From NCBI RefSeq assembly GCF_032854445.1, contig NC_088296.1, positions 9,148,706 through 9,212,705 on the forward strand: a stretch of 64,000 nt of DNA, in the 5' to 3' direction. The position numbers were made by a program, and so were the translations under genes. This DNA is from Liolophura sinensis (Eukaryota > Mollusca > Polyplacophora > Chitonida > Chitonidae). This document shows, piece by piece, positions 1 to 11,004 of this stretch (within the stretch, counting starts at the first letter, position 1; each line of letters starts with the position of its first letter). The notes under the pieces are model-generated. The model was not told where the DNA came from and did no database searches. It saw nothing but the letters and a program-made list of their open reading frames with translations.

Positions 1-842
1 GCATTTTCCTGTAAACATAAATACGAAAGAGGAAATACTCTCAGTTAACTGTTATAGTTGTTCAATTTCCATCTTGGCAATGTCAGCTGAAAAAACATAA
101 TCATGTGTCCTCCTCAAATTTGTTCTGAAAAATGTTTGCCCACATTTCTTTTATGGAAACAATCAAACTTATTCTGAGAAAACAAGTTTTCTATTAGTGG
201 AGGAAGTCAGAGCCCTACGGTAATCCAACTACCTTACAAAGTGTATACAAATGCAAGTGATGTACTTGCTCTTCAAAAAGAGACACGGGCAAGCATGCTG
301 AAGTTGGATTTGAATTCCTCCGACCTCCAATGCCTGACTGACGTAGAACATCAACAATGACACCCTACCTGCCGAGGTGGAAATGACGATTGCAGGCTTT
401 GTCATCTAAAACGTTATACTCAGTCTTTCCATCACTGGGTCGTAGGTTCTAACTCCCATCTCGTTAGCTGGGTTGTTTGGGTTTTTAACGTCAATTTCCA
501 TCGGGCACATCAGTTCTCAACACATTGTATATTGGACCGTCACAATGCTTCGTGCTCTGTAAATTTGCTGAGTTGAACCGCAGTAAAACTAATAAATAAC
601 ATAATCAAGTAAAAATCACATTGGGCCGCCCAGCACATGGCCTATCGCATTTTACTGGTTTGCAAACCTAGGAAATACCAATTTTAAAACCTCAGATATG
701 ACCTCAAAGGGCAATAAACTTCGGATCTCTTGCTTGCAATAGACTCCATCTCATGGGTTTGAATGTATGTTGATTGAAGCGAATTGATGTGCATCTTGAA
801 TAAACGGAATCCAACAGCTGCACAGTAGAATTTGAATAGAGT
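1..842. other. Non-coding stretch, nothing recognised
   Basis: AT-rich sequence without a convincing open reading frame, splice-bounded exon or recognisable repeat. It lies downstream, in the minus sense, of the mucin-like exon at 2128-2514, so it could be intron of that minus-strand gene. Confidence 0.4.
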
Positions 843-1000
843 ATTTATTTACTCATTTAATTGGTGTATTACGCCGTATTCAAGAATACTTCACTTATAC
901 AAAGACGGCCAACAAAATGGCTCGAGGAAACGGGGCAGAGCTTGGGGGAAAGAACGACCATCCGCAGGCTGCTAGCAGACTCTATAGTGTATACATATTC
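843..1000 (-). mobile_element. tRNA-derived SINE, 3' half only
   Basis: The plus strand shows the complement of the SINE tail (an ATTGGTGTATTACGCCGTAT-like start, then CACTTATACAAAGACGGCC and the CGACCATCCGCAGGCTGCT core). The match fades after about position 1000, so the tRNA-like head is missing. This is a 5'-truncated, diverged copy. Confidence 0.7.
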
Positions 1001-1693
1001 TTACCTTAAAACGATTCCAGAGGGGATCCAGTTTGTCAGCCTATCCTTAACGCAGAATATGCCGGGTGTGCGCGAAAATTCCGTTTGTTTCCGAAGATTG
1101 TTTTATAAATGCATTTAGTGGTTTTATTTGCAAATGAACGCTGTAAATGGTTTCCTTTTACTTTACAGTATTTTAGGCATTTTCTCGAGTTCTAATATTT
1201 TGTTATTACATCTAAGATAGTTTCCCTCAAAGAATTTTCAAAATCCAACGTCTTCTGTCATATTTACGCTTGCTTCACCTTATGCTAATAAATATTCATT
1301 ATAATTTCTTTGTTATTTTGCTGTTTTTACCGCAGTCTTAAACTCGTTTTATGGGGTACTGAGGTTAATATTAAATTATTCAGTTTGTGGGATAAATAAT
1401 ATGGCGGACCATTTATATTACTTTAGGTATGCCGCTTATATAGTGAAAACCAAACAAGATTAGGGTTTTGAAAATCTATTGCATTTTGATAGGTATCTAT
1501 AAAACTCAAACTACAGTCTTTAGAGTCAGAAGCTTGGATAGTACAGGTAACAGCTCATCTCGCTGTTACGTCAATTTCCAGCAGCCAGCTGTAAAGGCAG
1601 CTGGCTTGTCTCGTTCGTGTCTTCAAAACTAGTTACCTTCTGAAGGCATTTTACTTAAATACACAAGGGCAAATCAGTTCCGTTCAGAACCAA

Positions 1694-1695
<2 letters not shown>
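1001..1695. other. Non-coding stretch, nothing recognised
   Basis: AT-rich sequence between two SINE copies. I see no exon and no repeat that I can classify. Confidence 0.4.

Positions 1696-1769
<74 letters not shown>
1696..1769. repeat. (TA)n microsatellite
   Basis: A pure AT dinucleotide run of about 74 bp just upstream of a SINE copy. Such runs are usually length-variable between individuals. Confidence 0.95.
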
Positions 1770-1771
<2 letters not shown>

Positions 1772-1778
1772 CTTACAC

Positions 1779-2029
1779 TAGTATTTAACGCCATACTCAA
1801 GAACTTTTCAGTTGTACTACGGTGGTCATCATTATGGTGGTAGGAAACCAGGTAGACCACAGGGGAAACCCGTAACCATCCGCAGGTTGCTGAAAAAGCT
1901 TTCCACAAACGATTTGAGAAGAAGCCAGATTGAGCTGGACTTCAACTCACGGCGACCACCTTGGCGAGAGGCCCTTGTGCTATTGAGCTGTACTAGCAGG
2001 CTAACCACTATACCCCATAGGCCTCCTGA
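1779..2029 (-). mobile_element. tRNA-derived SINE, near full length
   Basis: Read on the minus strand this copy has the tRNA-like head (GGCCTATGGGGTATAGTGGTTAGC-like, with an A-box-type sequence and a GAGTTGAAGTCCAGC B-box-type sequence), the central GGGTTTCCCC segment and the CTTGAGTATGGCGTTAAATAC tail. It diverges noticeably from the better copies at 21650-21875 and 31363-31623. It lies about 100 bp downstream, in the minus sense, of the mucin-like exon donor. Confidence 0.85.
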
Positions 2030-2127
2030 TAACAAAATATAGCCTGAAACATGAAGAAAAGTAACTAACATTATCACATAAATATTTTCATTGACGGTGT
2101 TCATGTCTTCCACACTGTGCGGCCTAC

Positions 2128-2514
2128 CTCTTGTGACTGTAGTGACCGATGAATTGTTGATAGTTGTTTGAGTCCGTGATGCACTTGTTGGAGCCCGCTC
2201 TACAGTCAACCCCTCCGGTGTGGCCGTTGATAGTGGCTCTGGTGTGGTCGTTGTTGGTGCCTCTGGTGTGGTCGTCGTTGGTGCCTCTGGTGTGATCGTT
2301 GTTGTTGCCTCCAGTGGTGACGTTGTTGGTGCCTCCGGTGGGGTCGTTGTTGGTTCGGCTGCTGTAGTTAACAGTTCAGCTGCTGTAGTTGGTAGTTCTG
2401 TTGTTAAAGTTGTTAGGCTTGTTGTTGTTGTTGTTAGTTCCACTGCTGTAGTTGTGGTGTGTGCTTCCAATGTTGTAGTTGATTCGTCAATAAGTGTAGT
2501 AGATGTCGATTCCA
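2128..2514 (-). CDS. Thr-rich mucin-like exon of a minus-strand gene (partial)
   Basis: On the minus strand an acceptor (TTTTCCAG) opens a 387-nt reading frame that ends at an AGAG/GTAGGC donor. The exon is 129 codons long with phase 1 at both ends. It begins ESTSTTLIDESTTT and is dominated by Thr, Pro, Glu and Ala (short EAPTTTTP-type repeats), the composition of an O-glycosylated mucin stalk. Symmetrical phase 1-1 Thr-rich exons also make up the big plus-strand gene at 23.3-52.4 kb, so this may be part of a related gene in opposite orientation. No neighbouring Cys-rich or transmembrane exon for it was found here, and its 3' exons may lie beyond position 1. The opposite strand is also open (Val/Gly-rich), which is expected of low-complexity sequence. 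Confidence 0.55.
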
Positions 2515-5163
2515 CTGGAAAACGTAATTCTATGTTTAAAAAAGTTGTAAGATCTATGACGCTTTATTCCATTATACCAGTTCATTAGAGCATTCTCATG
2601 CAACGTTAAGGCTGGAGCAGTGTAAAGATCAAATGAAAAACGATGTCACTTCGACTATCGCCTAGTAGATATATACATATACATCACAGCAGGGATATTT
2701 CGACAATATAATGCGACACTATTCACTCGTTCAAACGAGATCGCGCATCATCCGGGCACTTCCTAGCAAATGATGAGCTCAATGACAATAGGGGAAGGTA
2801 TAGAAAAATGAACAGCGCTGGACGACATATTCCGAATCATGCATACCAGTATCGCGAAGGCCCTTGCATTTTTCTTATTGTGATGGTATATTCAATGTGA
2901 CGACAAAGGGGCATTTTATCAGCAATTCTGCACCAGTGACGCCTAATAACAACTTTCAATTAGTAACACTGCATTTCATTTATCAAATTCTGCTTTAGCC
3001 ATGATGCATTGGCCAGGGGAAGGGGTGGGGGGGGGGGGGGGGTGGAGGGGATTATGTAAACTGCTGCTACATGTTCAAGCATTTACATGTTAGAATAAAG
3101 AGTTAGTATAAAGCCTGACTAGCTGTTAGCTTCAGCAAAGCGTAACTCCCGTAATATGTTGCAGGAAAGTTTTGTATTAGCTTCCAATTTATTTGGGCAA
3201 TATAATCACCTCCTCACCCAAGTGGGCAAAGTACACAAGAGGGATGTCCGAATGTCCGTGCTCCACTGCATATTAAATAGAGTCGTGTAGAAGGTTTATG
3301 ACTTAATTAAAGACGTATAGCATAGTAAGTAACAACGGAGCAGTGACGAAAGGGTGGCAGCTGGCAAAATGTCACACGTAACCGACGAAATACGGTTTCT
3401 TATCAATTTACCTCAGGCTTTTATTTTAACCGTTCATGAAAATGCATAAATAGTGGCGAATTGCACGTTAAAAGAGAAGAAAAAATGACACTACAAGCTG
3501 ATAAGAGCACATTTTTTTCGATGTAACTGCGCGTAATTTTGCGATTTTTCCTCGCCATACATGTAAAGCCTGAAAACGGCAAAGGTGACATAAATCGCGT
3601 CCATGACGTCCTCCATCTTTAACACCCTGTAATTTATGCTCGGTGTGTGTTGTCTCTCAGCCAGTGAGAGTCGTGTAAACACGGAACCTACATCCAACAT
3701 TCCGGATTCCCGATCGTCAAGCCGAAAACAAACTGTACTGTTCGTTACCTTCTGGGAAGAAGAGTTCTACCAGAAATGTGCAATGCACTTAGACGGCAAG
3801 TCTCCTCCTAACACAGAAGACTTCAGGACTAGTTCTTTGGATTTTGGCGCTGACTTTATTTATAATTTATCAGCTTGAGGGACATGTTACAATTTTTTAT
3901 AGCATGCACCTGCAAAAAATGCATACTCTTTTCAATGGTATTTGTTTGATATTTGTATTTTCTTCTCCTGTATTAATTAACCTTATGTTTCACGCAGAAT
4001 TAGGTAAAAACTTGCAGTGATGTTAATTTCAATTTATTAGACGTCACTGGTCCAGAATTACTCAAGATGTTGTGTTATCATCACATTTAATGCGAAGGGG
4101 CCGGGCTCAGGGATGCTTAGTCCTCCAACAGAATCCTGGTTTATGCAGGAATACAAAATAAAGACGTACAGCATATAGAGTAAGGAAGCATAAGACTGTT
4201 TTAAAGATTTCTCTTATTACCAGCACTAACACAATAGATCTCAAGCCAATAAAAACCAAGCGTTTTCGTCGACCCTTTAACAATCGCACTGTGGTCCACG
4301 ACCCGCCAACAAATGAGTTGTGTACATGCGCAGAACAGAAAGGCAGGACCTGTTGGCTCGCGCGAGAAAAGAACGTCTACATTTAAAGATGTAAAAACAT
4401 AAAGCAAAATACGTAAAGCTGAGATGAAAGAGTGCAAAAAACTAGCTGTAAATGTGGTCAGATTTTTCTTTAAAGACACTTTAAAATCATTTTTGTATCG
4501 TAGGTATTTTGAGACAACCCCTTGGTATATATTTTTCTTCGTGTAATAGCGTTATAAATAAGAATGTCACACATGTTTAAATACAGCTCTTGCATCTCCT
4601 TTTGGCATCAACAGTATGTTTTGTGACAACTCAACAGCCAATAACGGAAGACCTGACATCAGAATGTGGAGACTAAACTGTAAGATACTGTAAAAAAATT
4701 ACGTCAAAAGTGTCCTTTTACAGTAACACACATATATAGAATAAAGACACTGCTACTTAGATGACGCTTCAAACTAAACAATCTGCCGTCTCTTACCACG
4801 TGCCAGGGGGAGTGTTAGCAAAATAAATAGCGACATCGATGGGGACTTGAAGTTCGTCATCGTTTCCTCTCCCCTAGGAAGCATAAGACAAAGTTGAATT
4901 CAAAGTTCTAGTTGTGAGGTTTCAAAGAATTTAAATATTGTAATTTTCTAGCCTAGTTTAGCTCATTGTATAAATGATGCACAGGAATAAAATGTATAAA
5001 AAGGCAATGATTTTTCCGTACCAATTTCGGAGGAATTCGGATCACGGTATAGAAACCTCTGGACTTAATGCACCGCCGAACTAGAGAAGTGAGAGAGAGA
5101 GAGCCAAAGAACAAACGACGCCACTCACCGAGGGACAACAGACCTTTAACCAAGTCCACAGGA
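2515..5163. other. Non-coding stretch with a poly-G run
   Basis: No exon with good splice sites was recognised. The stretch contains a 17-nt G run at 3026-3042 inside a G-rich segment of about 40 bp (3012-3050). It would be intron if the mucin-like exon at 2128-2514 has upstream minus-strand exons. Confidence 0.4.
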
Positions 5164-5282
5164 TTTTTTTTTTTTTTTTGATTGGTGTTTTACGCCGTAC
5201 TCAAGAATATTTCACTTATACGACGGCGGCCAGCATTATGGTGGGTGGAAACCGAGCAGAGCCCGGGGGAAAGTCCACAGGA
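5164..5282 (-). mobile_element. tRNA-derived SINE, 3' part
   Basis: A well conserved tail in complement (poly-T, GATTGGTGTTTTACGCCGTA, CGACGGCGGCCAGCATTATG, GCCCGGGGGAAA). It stops abruptly after the core, so the tRNA head is missing. Confidence 0.85.
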
Positions 5283-5459
5283 AGCTAACCACACCCACAA
5301 TTCACAGCAACCTCATCCAGTAAGCCACACCCAAAGTTTAAGCCCCAGATTTTCCCAAGATCTCACACTCTAGAATGCGTACAATAATGCGATAGATTCA
5401 CGGACGATTGGTGTCCATCTCATATTTTAATTGGTAAATTAATAACTATTTTTTTTATT

Positions 5460-5692
5460 TAAACATCTATTTTATTGGCTTTTTATACTGTACTCAAGAA
5501 AAAAATTCATTTATACGACGGCTGTCATCGTTATGGAGGGAGGAAACCAGGAAGAGTCTGGAGAAAGGCCATCTACAGGAAGATCACATATAACATCTAA
5601 CTAACCCAGAATGAGTTGGGCCGAGTTGAGACGGCATTTATGAGAGGCTGCTGGGTTATTGCGCTAACCAGTCAGGCATAAGATCTCCCCGA
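5460..5692 (-). mobile_element. tRNA-derived SINE, old diverged copy
   Basis: The tail (TTTTTATACTGTACTCAAGAA), core (TATACGACGGCTGTCATCGT, GGGAGGAAACCAGG) and head remnant (GGGTTATTGCGCTAACCAGTC) are recognisable in order on the plus strand as the complement. Many substitutions and small deletions mark it as an old insertion. Confidence 0.65.
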
Positions 5693-6574
5693 ATTTATGA
5701 ATTAAGATTTCATCCTCTACATATTTTAGCACAAAGAACTCGGTTGTTTTTGTCAAGCACCAACGTTTTATGTTTTTTAAATCCTCCACTCTTACAGGAT
5801 ATTAGTCAAAGAGCAGAAGAGGACAGTATAACTTAGTGTATGAAACTTACTACAAACCTGTTTGCCTATGGGTTTAACACATACCGGTATATTCTTTTAA
5901 TAGCCGTTTATGACGTTCTAATTGTACTGTGATGTAATAACGTGGGTACGGGTAAACTCTACCGATGATTGACTCCTGTATATATAAAAAAAAATCCACT
6001 ATACACCATTTATATTTTTTGGAAATGAAGTGGTTTGTCAGGTAATAATGATCCCGGCATGTGGATGTGAAAGCTTGTGAAACCTTTGTTACATTTACGT
6101 GGTGATGCCTTGACTTCATCATTATCAAGTTATTTTATTTCTAGATATAAACAGTATGAAATTATATTACTCGGGGAGGTAAACGTACCGGCCGGCATGT
6201 TGCGTGACACACTCGATGCTGTTGGAAAAGTCGTCTCTATTTAATATTTATATTTGCACACGGCCCTCGCCTAACAGCGGGGTAGAATTTGGGACCACAA
6301 CTTTCCGCCCTTAACCCGTAATTTTTAATTAAAAAGTCCCTGTGTTTAATCAAAAACGGTTGTTCTGTCTATTCTTATCCAAGTGTTTATCTTGCATATG
6401 TGTCGGTATTAAAACAGTCTTGTGCAGTGTAATGACTGATGTGTTTGTAAAAATAAACCCATGGTGATACACAATTCGCGTTAGTCTGACAAACGTAAGC
6501 TTTGACTCCTGATGATGGTATAATAAAATGCTAAAATATTGAGTCAAAATGAAGCTGGTGTATTAACGAAAGGC
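5693..6574. other. Non-coding stretch, nothing recognised
   Basis: AT-rich sequence between a SINE and the 123-bp tandem array. No exon or classified repeat was seen. Confidence 0.4.
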
Positions 6575-7400
6575 TTTGAAAATGGTACTTGTTGTTACCT
6601 ATCTTGGCACTCAGCACGGGGATATAACAACAGGGAATCCTCACTGGTTGGCACCTAGTCAGTGTAATGTGACTGGGTGGGGTATCATGTCTGGTATCTT
6701 TGCCATGATTATTGTTGTTACCTTTCTTGGCACTCAGCACTGAGATATTACAACAGGGAATCCTCACTGGTTGGCACCTAGTCAGTGTAATGTGACTGGG
6801 TGGAGTGTCATGTCTGGTATCTTTGCCATGATTATTGTTGTTACCTTTCTTGGCACTCAGCACTGAGATATTACAACAGGGAATCCTCACTGGTTGGCAC
6901 CTAGTCAGTGTAATGTGACTGGGTGGGGTATCATGTCTGGTATCTTTGCCATGATTATTGTTGTTACCTTTCTTGGCACTCAGCACTGAGATATTACAAC
7001 AGGGAATCCTCACTGGTTGGCACCTAGTCAGTGTAATGTGACTGGGTGGAGTGTCATGTCTGGTATCTTTGCCATGATTATTGTTGTTACCTTTCTTGGC
7101 ACTCAGCACTGAGATATTACAACAGGGAATCCTCACTGGTTGGCACCTAGTCAGTGTAATGTGACTGGGTGGGGTATCATGTCTGGTATCTTTGCCATGA
7201 TTATTGTTGTTACCTTTCTTGGCACTCAGCACTGAGATATTACAACAGGGAATCCTCACTGGTTGGCACCTAGTCAGTGTAATGTGACTGGGTGGGGTGT
7301 CATGTCTGGTATCTTTGCCATGATTATTGTTGCTGCCTTTCTTGGCATTCAGCACTGGGATGTTACAGCAAGGAAACATGACTGGTTGGCATTTTGTCAA
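6575..7400. repeat. 123-bp tandem array, about 6.5 copies, with a dimeric pattern
   Basis: The unit GGCACCTAGTCAGTG... restarts at 6650, 6773, 6896, 7019, 7142 and 7265, and a diverged copy starts at 7388, an exact 123-bp period. Alternate units carry GGGGTATCATG or GGAGTGTCATG, so the array behaves as a 246-bp dimer. As 123 is 41 codons, the minus strand stays open for 289 codons, a by-product of the repeat. The unit matches the upstream part of the dispersed element seen at 7405-7588 and 18655-18842. Confidence 0.95.
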
Positions 7401-7404
7401 TGTA

Positions 7405-7588
7405 ATGTGTGACTGGGTGGGGTGTCATATTTGGTGTTTTCGGCATGATACTCCAGTTGTGGCAGCACTTTGGCGGCATGGACTCGCCCTGCCACAAGAA
7501 GACACAGTATATGTGCACACACCCATTAACTCCCCGTAGTGATACGACTGAAAAGTTGTTAAGTACGACATTAAACCCCAAGCATAGA
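7405..7588 (+). mobile_element. Second interspersed repeat family (tRNA-SINE-like tail)
   Basis: A segment with GACTGGGTGGGGTGTCAT, GGCGGCATGGACTCGCCCTG, CCACAAGAAGACACAGTATA and the tail ACGACTGAAAAGTTGTTAAG then TTAAACCCCAAGC. Related copies lie at 18655-18842 (+), 54742-54845 (+), 60098-60300 (-) and 10665-11004 (-). The last has a tRNA-like head, which suggests the family is a SINE. The copy is bracketed by the 123-bp array and an (ACAT)n run. Confidence 0.7.
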
Positions 7589-7593
7589 TAGAT

Positions 7594-7683
7594 ACATACA
7601 TACATACATACATACATACATACATACATACATACATACATACATACATACATACATACATACATACATACATACATACATAC
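7594..7683. repeat. (ACAT)n microsatellite
   Basis: About 22 copies of a tetranucleotide run immediately after the tail of the repeat at 7405-7588, suggesting that it grew from the element's tail. Confidence 0.95.
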
Positions 7684-9296
7684 ACACGCACACACACGCG
7701 TACACACATATATACTTGTATATTATGTTAAACGCATCGGTGGATCTTCTGGATTTTTAAAACCGATGTTAAGTAAACTTTTATCTTATTATCTTATATG
7801 AGACTTAGAAAATTTATTCAAACGTGCAAAATACGTAGGTCGCTATTATAACGAAATTAAGGACGCTACGCAAGCCTTTGTTTGAACATATCCGGATGTT
7901 CTGCAAAAATATTGTTATTACTTTACCTTGAGAGGTTAAACGCTCGCTTTGGGAAATGGCCTTGCGATTATTGGAAGGGAAAGTCCAATCTGGTTGATGG
8001 CTTATTTTCGAATGCCCATTTTAACGCATGGATTTGAACATTGTCTGCCTATAGTTTACAGGCATTTTTATCGCGTATTTTTGGCTTAATGCGAAGATGA
8101 CAGGCTCCAGGCAGTGACTTTCATCAGCTCTATCATCTCTGTCTTGTCTTTAAAAGTGTTGAAATAATTTATTTCAACGTGATCAATGGGAAAGAACAGA
8201 TTCAAAAATGGACATTTCTCGCTGCATACAAATGTCTACCTATCTACATAAACTCACCTACAGATTTCACCGGGTACTCTTGAAAAAGGTAAGATTCGGT
8301 TTGGTCAACGTACCAGTCCAGTTGTCGAACCTTTATGTTTCATATGACGAGTAACACTAAAACACCCACCGTATCTCCTTCGTTTAAACACTGGGATATA
8401 AAGCACCCAGTTTGTGCAGAAATCAGTTGACTTTATCTCCTTCGGTTAAACACTGAGGCATAAAGCATCCCGTTTGTACAGAAGTCAGTTGACACCACAA
8501 TAATACCAGGTTTTTTGTTTACATGAAACCGGCTTTGCGAGATACGTGTACAGCGGTTTGTGTACGTAGTTTACCAGTTTAACTATCAATGTAGGCTTTA
8601 TGTCTTCAGATATGGCAGTTGCATCTGATGAATGTGGACGACATAAAATGGGCCTCTGGCGATGTTGCCACAGTACTTCAAAACAAAAAAAAAGCATATA
8701 AATCAAAACAAAATTGGAAATGTGGTGATACCAACTGACTTCCGTACTTTGAGTGTGTTTCAAATTACAGAAGTGATTCTTGATTTTTTTTTTCTTTCGG
8801 GTAACAAAACAGGTAAATGCACTGGGTGTATATTTCATGCGCCTGTCAGCACGATATTACATAGGGAGGGTAGGTATATTAGGTTATGACAGACCATGGC
8901 GAGCATTATGTAGTGAGTCCACCTCTGTACTACGCCATTTTTGGCACTGCGCACATCTTGGCTCTACGCCACCCAGCCGCATGTCAGGTCACAAACACTA
9001 CCCTTAGGTTGCTTTGTAGCTTTGTTGTCCATAGTTTCTAAAACTGTAAAGAGGCATATATAAACTGCGTTTTTGCGGAGGAAACCCAACAGCGCGACAA
9101 TATTTTGACATGAAATGTCGTTTTTGGGTCAGTGGCCTGGACTGCCGCCAAGAATATATTATTATATATTAATATTTAGGAACAATACCTAAAAAGCGAA
9201 TTGAGTGTCCTTATTCAGTCCATAAGGAACTAAACTGATTTTTTTGATGAGAAACTAAATCTGGAAATTTACGGTATTGTTGATACTGCAAATATA
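7684..9296. other. Non-coding stretch with minor duplications
   Basis: No gene was recognised. Contents: a diverged dispersed repeat at 7948-8040 (related to 16965-17070 and 20285-20375), a 62-bp tandem duplication at 8372-8494, and a segment at 8803-8851 (AACAGGTAAATGCACTGGGT) repeated at 9657-9705. Confidence 0.45.
8372..8494. repeat. 62-bp direct duplication, two copies
   Basis: TATCTCCTTCGTTTAAACAC begins at 8372 and recurs as TATCTCCTTCGGTTAAACAC at 8434. Both copies continue through AAAGCA.CC.GTTTGT.CAGAA and end in CAGTTGAC. A few substitutions separate them. Confidence 0.85.
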
Positions 9297-9428
9297 TTTA
9301 TTTGATTGGTTTTTACGCCCTACTAACTTTATAGTACATCACATTTGTTGTACAACGCGGGCTGAGGGTTTCTGGGTCATTACGCTGCGCTAGCACGCTA
9401 ATCACCTCGGCCACGGATACCCGATGAC
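9297..9428 (-). mobile_element. SINE with internal deletion
   Basis: The tail (TTTGATTGGTTTTTACGCCC) is joined almost directly to the head region (TCTGGGTCATTACGCTGCGC, TAGCACGCTAATCACCTCGG). The core between them is largely missing. Confidence 0.7.
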
Positions 9429-10515
9429 ACTGACTCTAAATCAGTCCCATGGAGCGACTGGCACACACCAATGTCCCAAACATCAACCAATCATTCCTAA
9501 CAACAACAACAATGCCGTCTTCCCGCAGTAAAGAGCCGTTGCGCCCATCCTCTATTTGACTACAAGCTACCATATGCAGTCACCGGTATATATGTACAAG
9601 CTATGTGAACAGGCGAAGGGCCACTGAAATATTTTGTAGGAGACGCGAACGAGCCAGGCAAAACAGGTAAATGTACTGGGTGTATATTTCACCCGCCTGT
9701 CACGAGCTAGCTTTAGCGGGCTGCATATTGTTACGATGTCTTATAACTGAGGGAAAAAATAAATGGGTGTTGGCTGAGGAGCCGATCGTGTTACACATTC
9801 ATACCAATAACCCATAAAATTTGCCGTGTTTAGTTTGAAAATACCCACTGCTCAATATCGTGGGGACAGGTTTGTGGTCCAAGACGTGAGAGAGGTCTCT
9901 TCACAGAGAGTATTCATAGTGCATTTATAGAGTCTGAAAATTTCCAGAAAGGAGGTCATACCCTGTGATGGTGCATGTGTTTCATATTGTACCACGTGTA
10001 TTTGTGAATAAGGGAAGTATTTCGATAAGTCGGCTAAGAAAATTATATTTTTGCTTTCTGGCATATTTGGAATTTACGGTACTTTTAACCGGATGTAAGC
10101 TAAAAGAAAACACCGATGAAAGATTGGAGTTAAGATAGGAAAAATTAAAAGTATTTTAAATTTATTTTAAAGTATACCCACAACTGCCCAGTATTTGTAA
10201 TTTCACATGATACTGAAGTCGAAGAGTATATATTATAAATCTAGAGCATGTGTACAATGCCTTGTGTGATCGTGTGTTCGAATCCAGAGCAATCCGGTTC
10301 ATTTCCAGCTCTGGGTGAAGCGGTTAATGACTACCAGGAACTGTGATTTTGATTCAGAAATGTATATTACAATCGTATATTAAAACGACAACAAAATAAA
10401 ACAGATGATTTAATATGTGGAGTTATTTACTTATTCCACTTTTTTCACCTAGGTTTAAGGGCGAAGGAGACCGAATTTGTCGACATAAATTACGACTCTT
10501 ACCCGGTAATTTATT
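9429..10515. other. Non-coding stretch, nothing recognised
   Basis: No exon was seen. It holds the second copy of a short dispersed segment at 9657-9705, also present at 8803-8851. Confidence 0.4.
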
Positions 10516-10662
10516 ATTTTTTTTATTTGATTGGTGTTTTACTCAAGAATATTTCACTTATACGACGGCGGCCAGCATTACGGTGGGTGGAAACCGGGCA
10601 CAGCCCCGGGGGTGGGGGGTGGAACCCACGACCATCCGAGCCAACTGAGCCACTGAGGCCCC
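10516..10662 (-). mobile_element. SINE with internal deletion
   Basis: The tail and core (TTTTATTTGATTGGTGTTTT, CGACGGCGGCCAGCATTACG, GAACCCACGACCATCCG) jump directly to the head end (AGCCAACTGAGCCACTGAGG). About 100 bp of the central part is missing compared with the full copy at 21650-21875. Confidence 0.85.
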
Positions 10663-10664
10663 CT

Positions 10665-11004
10665 TATAAATGAGTGAGTGAGTTCTTGGGGTTTAACGTA
10701 GTACTCAACAATTTTTTCAGTCATATGACGACGAAGGAACCCTTAGGGTGCATGTACGTGTAATGTGCCTCCTTGTAACAGGACGGATTTCCACTGCTCT
10801 TTTATCTAGTGCTGCTTCACTGAGACGACTTACCGAAGGCACTTACCGTTGCACTATCCCCTACATTCTGAACGCAAAGCGAGGAAGTTACAACTTCCGC
10901 TTTTAAAGTCTTAGGTGTGACTCGATCAAGGATTGATCCTGGGTGTACCGGTCCCGAAGCAAACGCTCTACCAACTGTGCTATCTGTGCTGTGCTATCTG
11001 GGCC
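10665..11004 (-). mobile_element. Second-family SINE with tRNA-like head
   Basis: Read on the minus strand, the head carries an A-box-like TAGCACAGTTGGTAGAGCG and a B-box-like GGATCAATCC about 35 nt further on, then a body, and ends with TGACTGAAAAAATTGTTGAG and CGTTAAACCCCAAGAACTCA. This matches the tail of the repeat at 7405-7588. It is a tRNA-derived retroposon rather than a functional tRNA gene: the cloverleaf is imperfect and the head continues into a long body. Confidence 0.75.

Noticed and set aside
3012-3050. G-run as a regulatory G-quadruplex
   Set aside because: A simple mononucleotide run. Nothing nearby (promoter, exon end) supports a regulatory role.
6531-7400. 289-codon minus-strand frame over the 123-bp array
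   Set aside because: The period is a multiple of 3, so a stop-free unit stays open when repeated. The unit belongs to a dispersed non-coding repeat.
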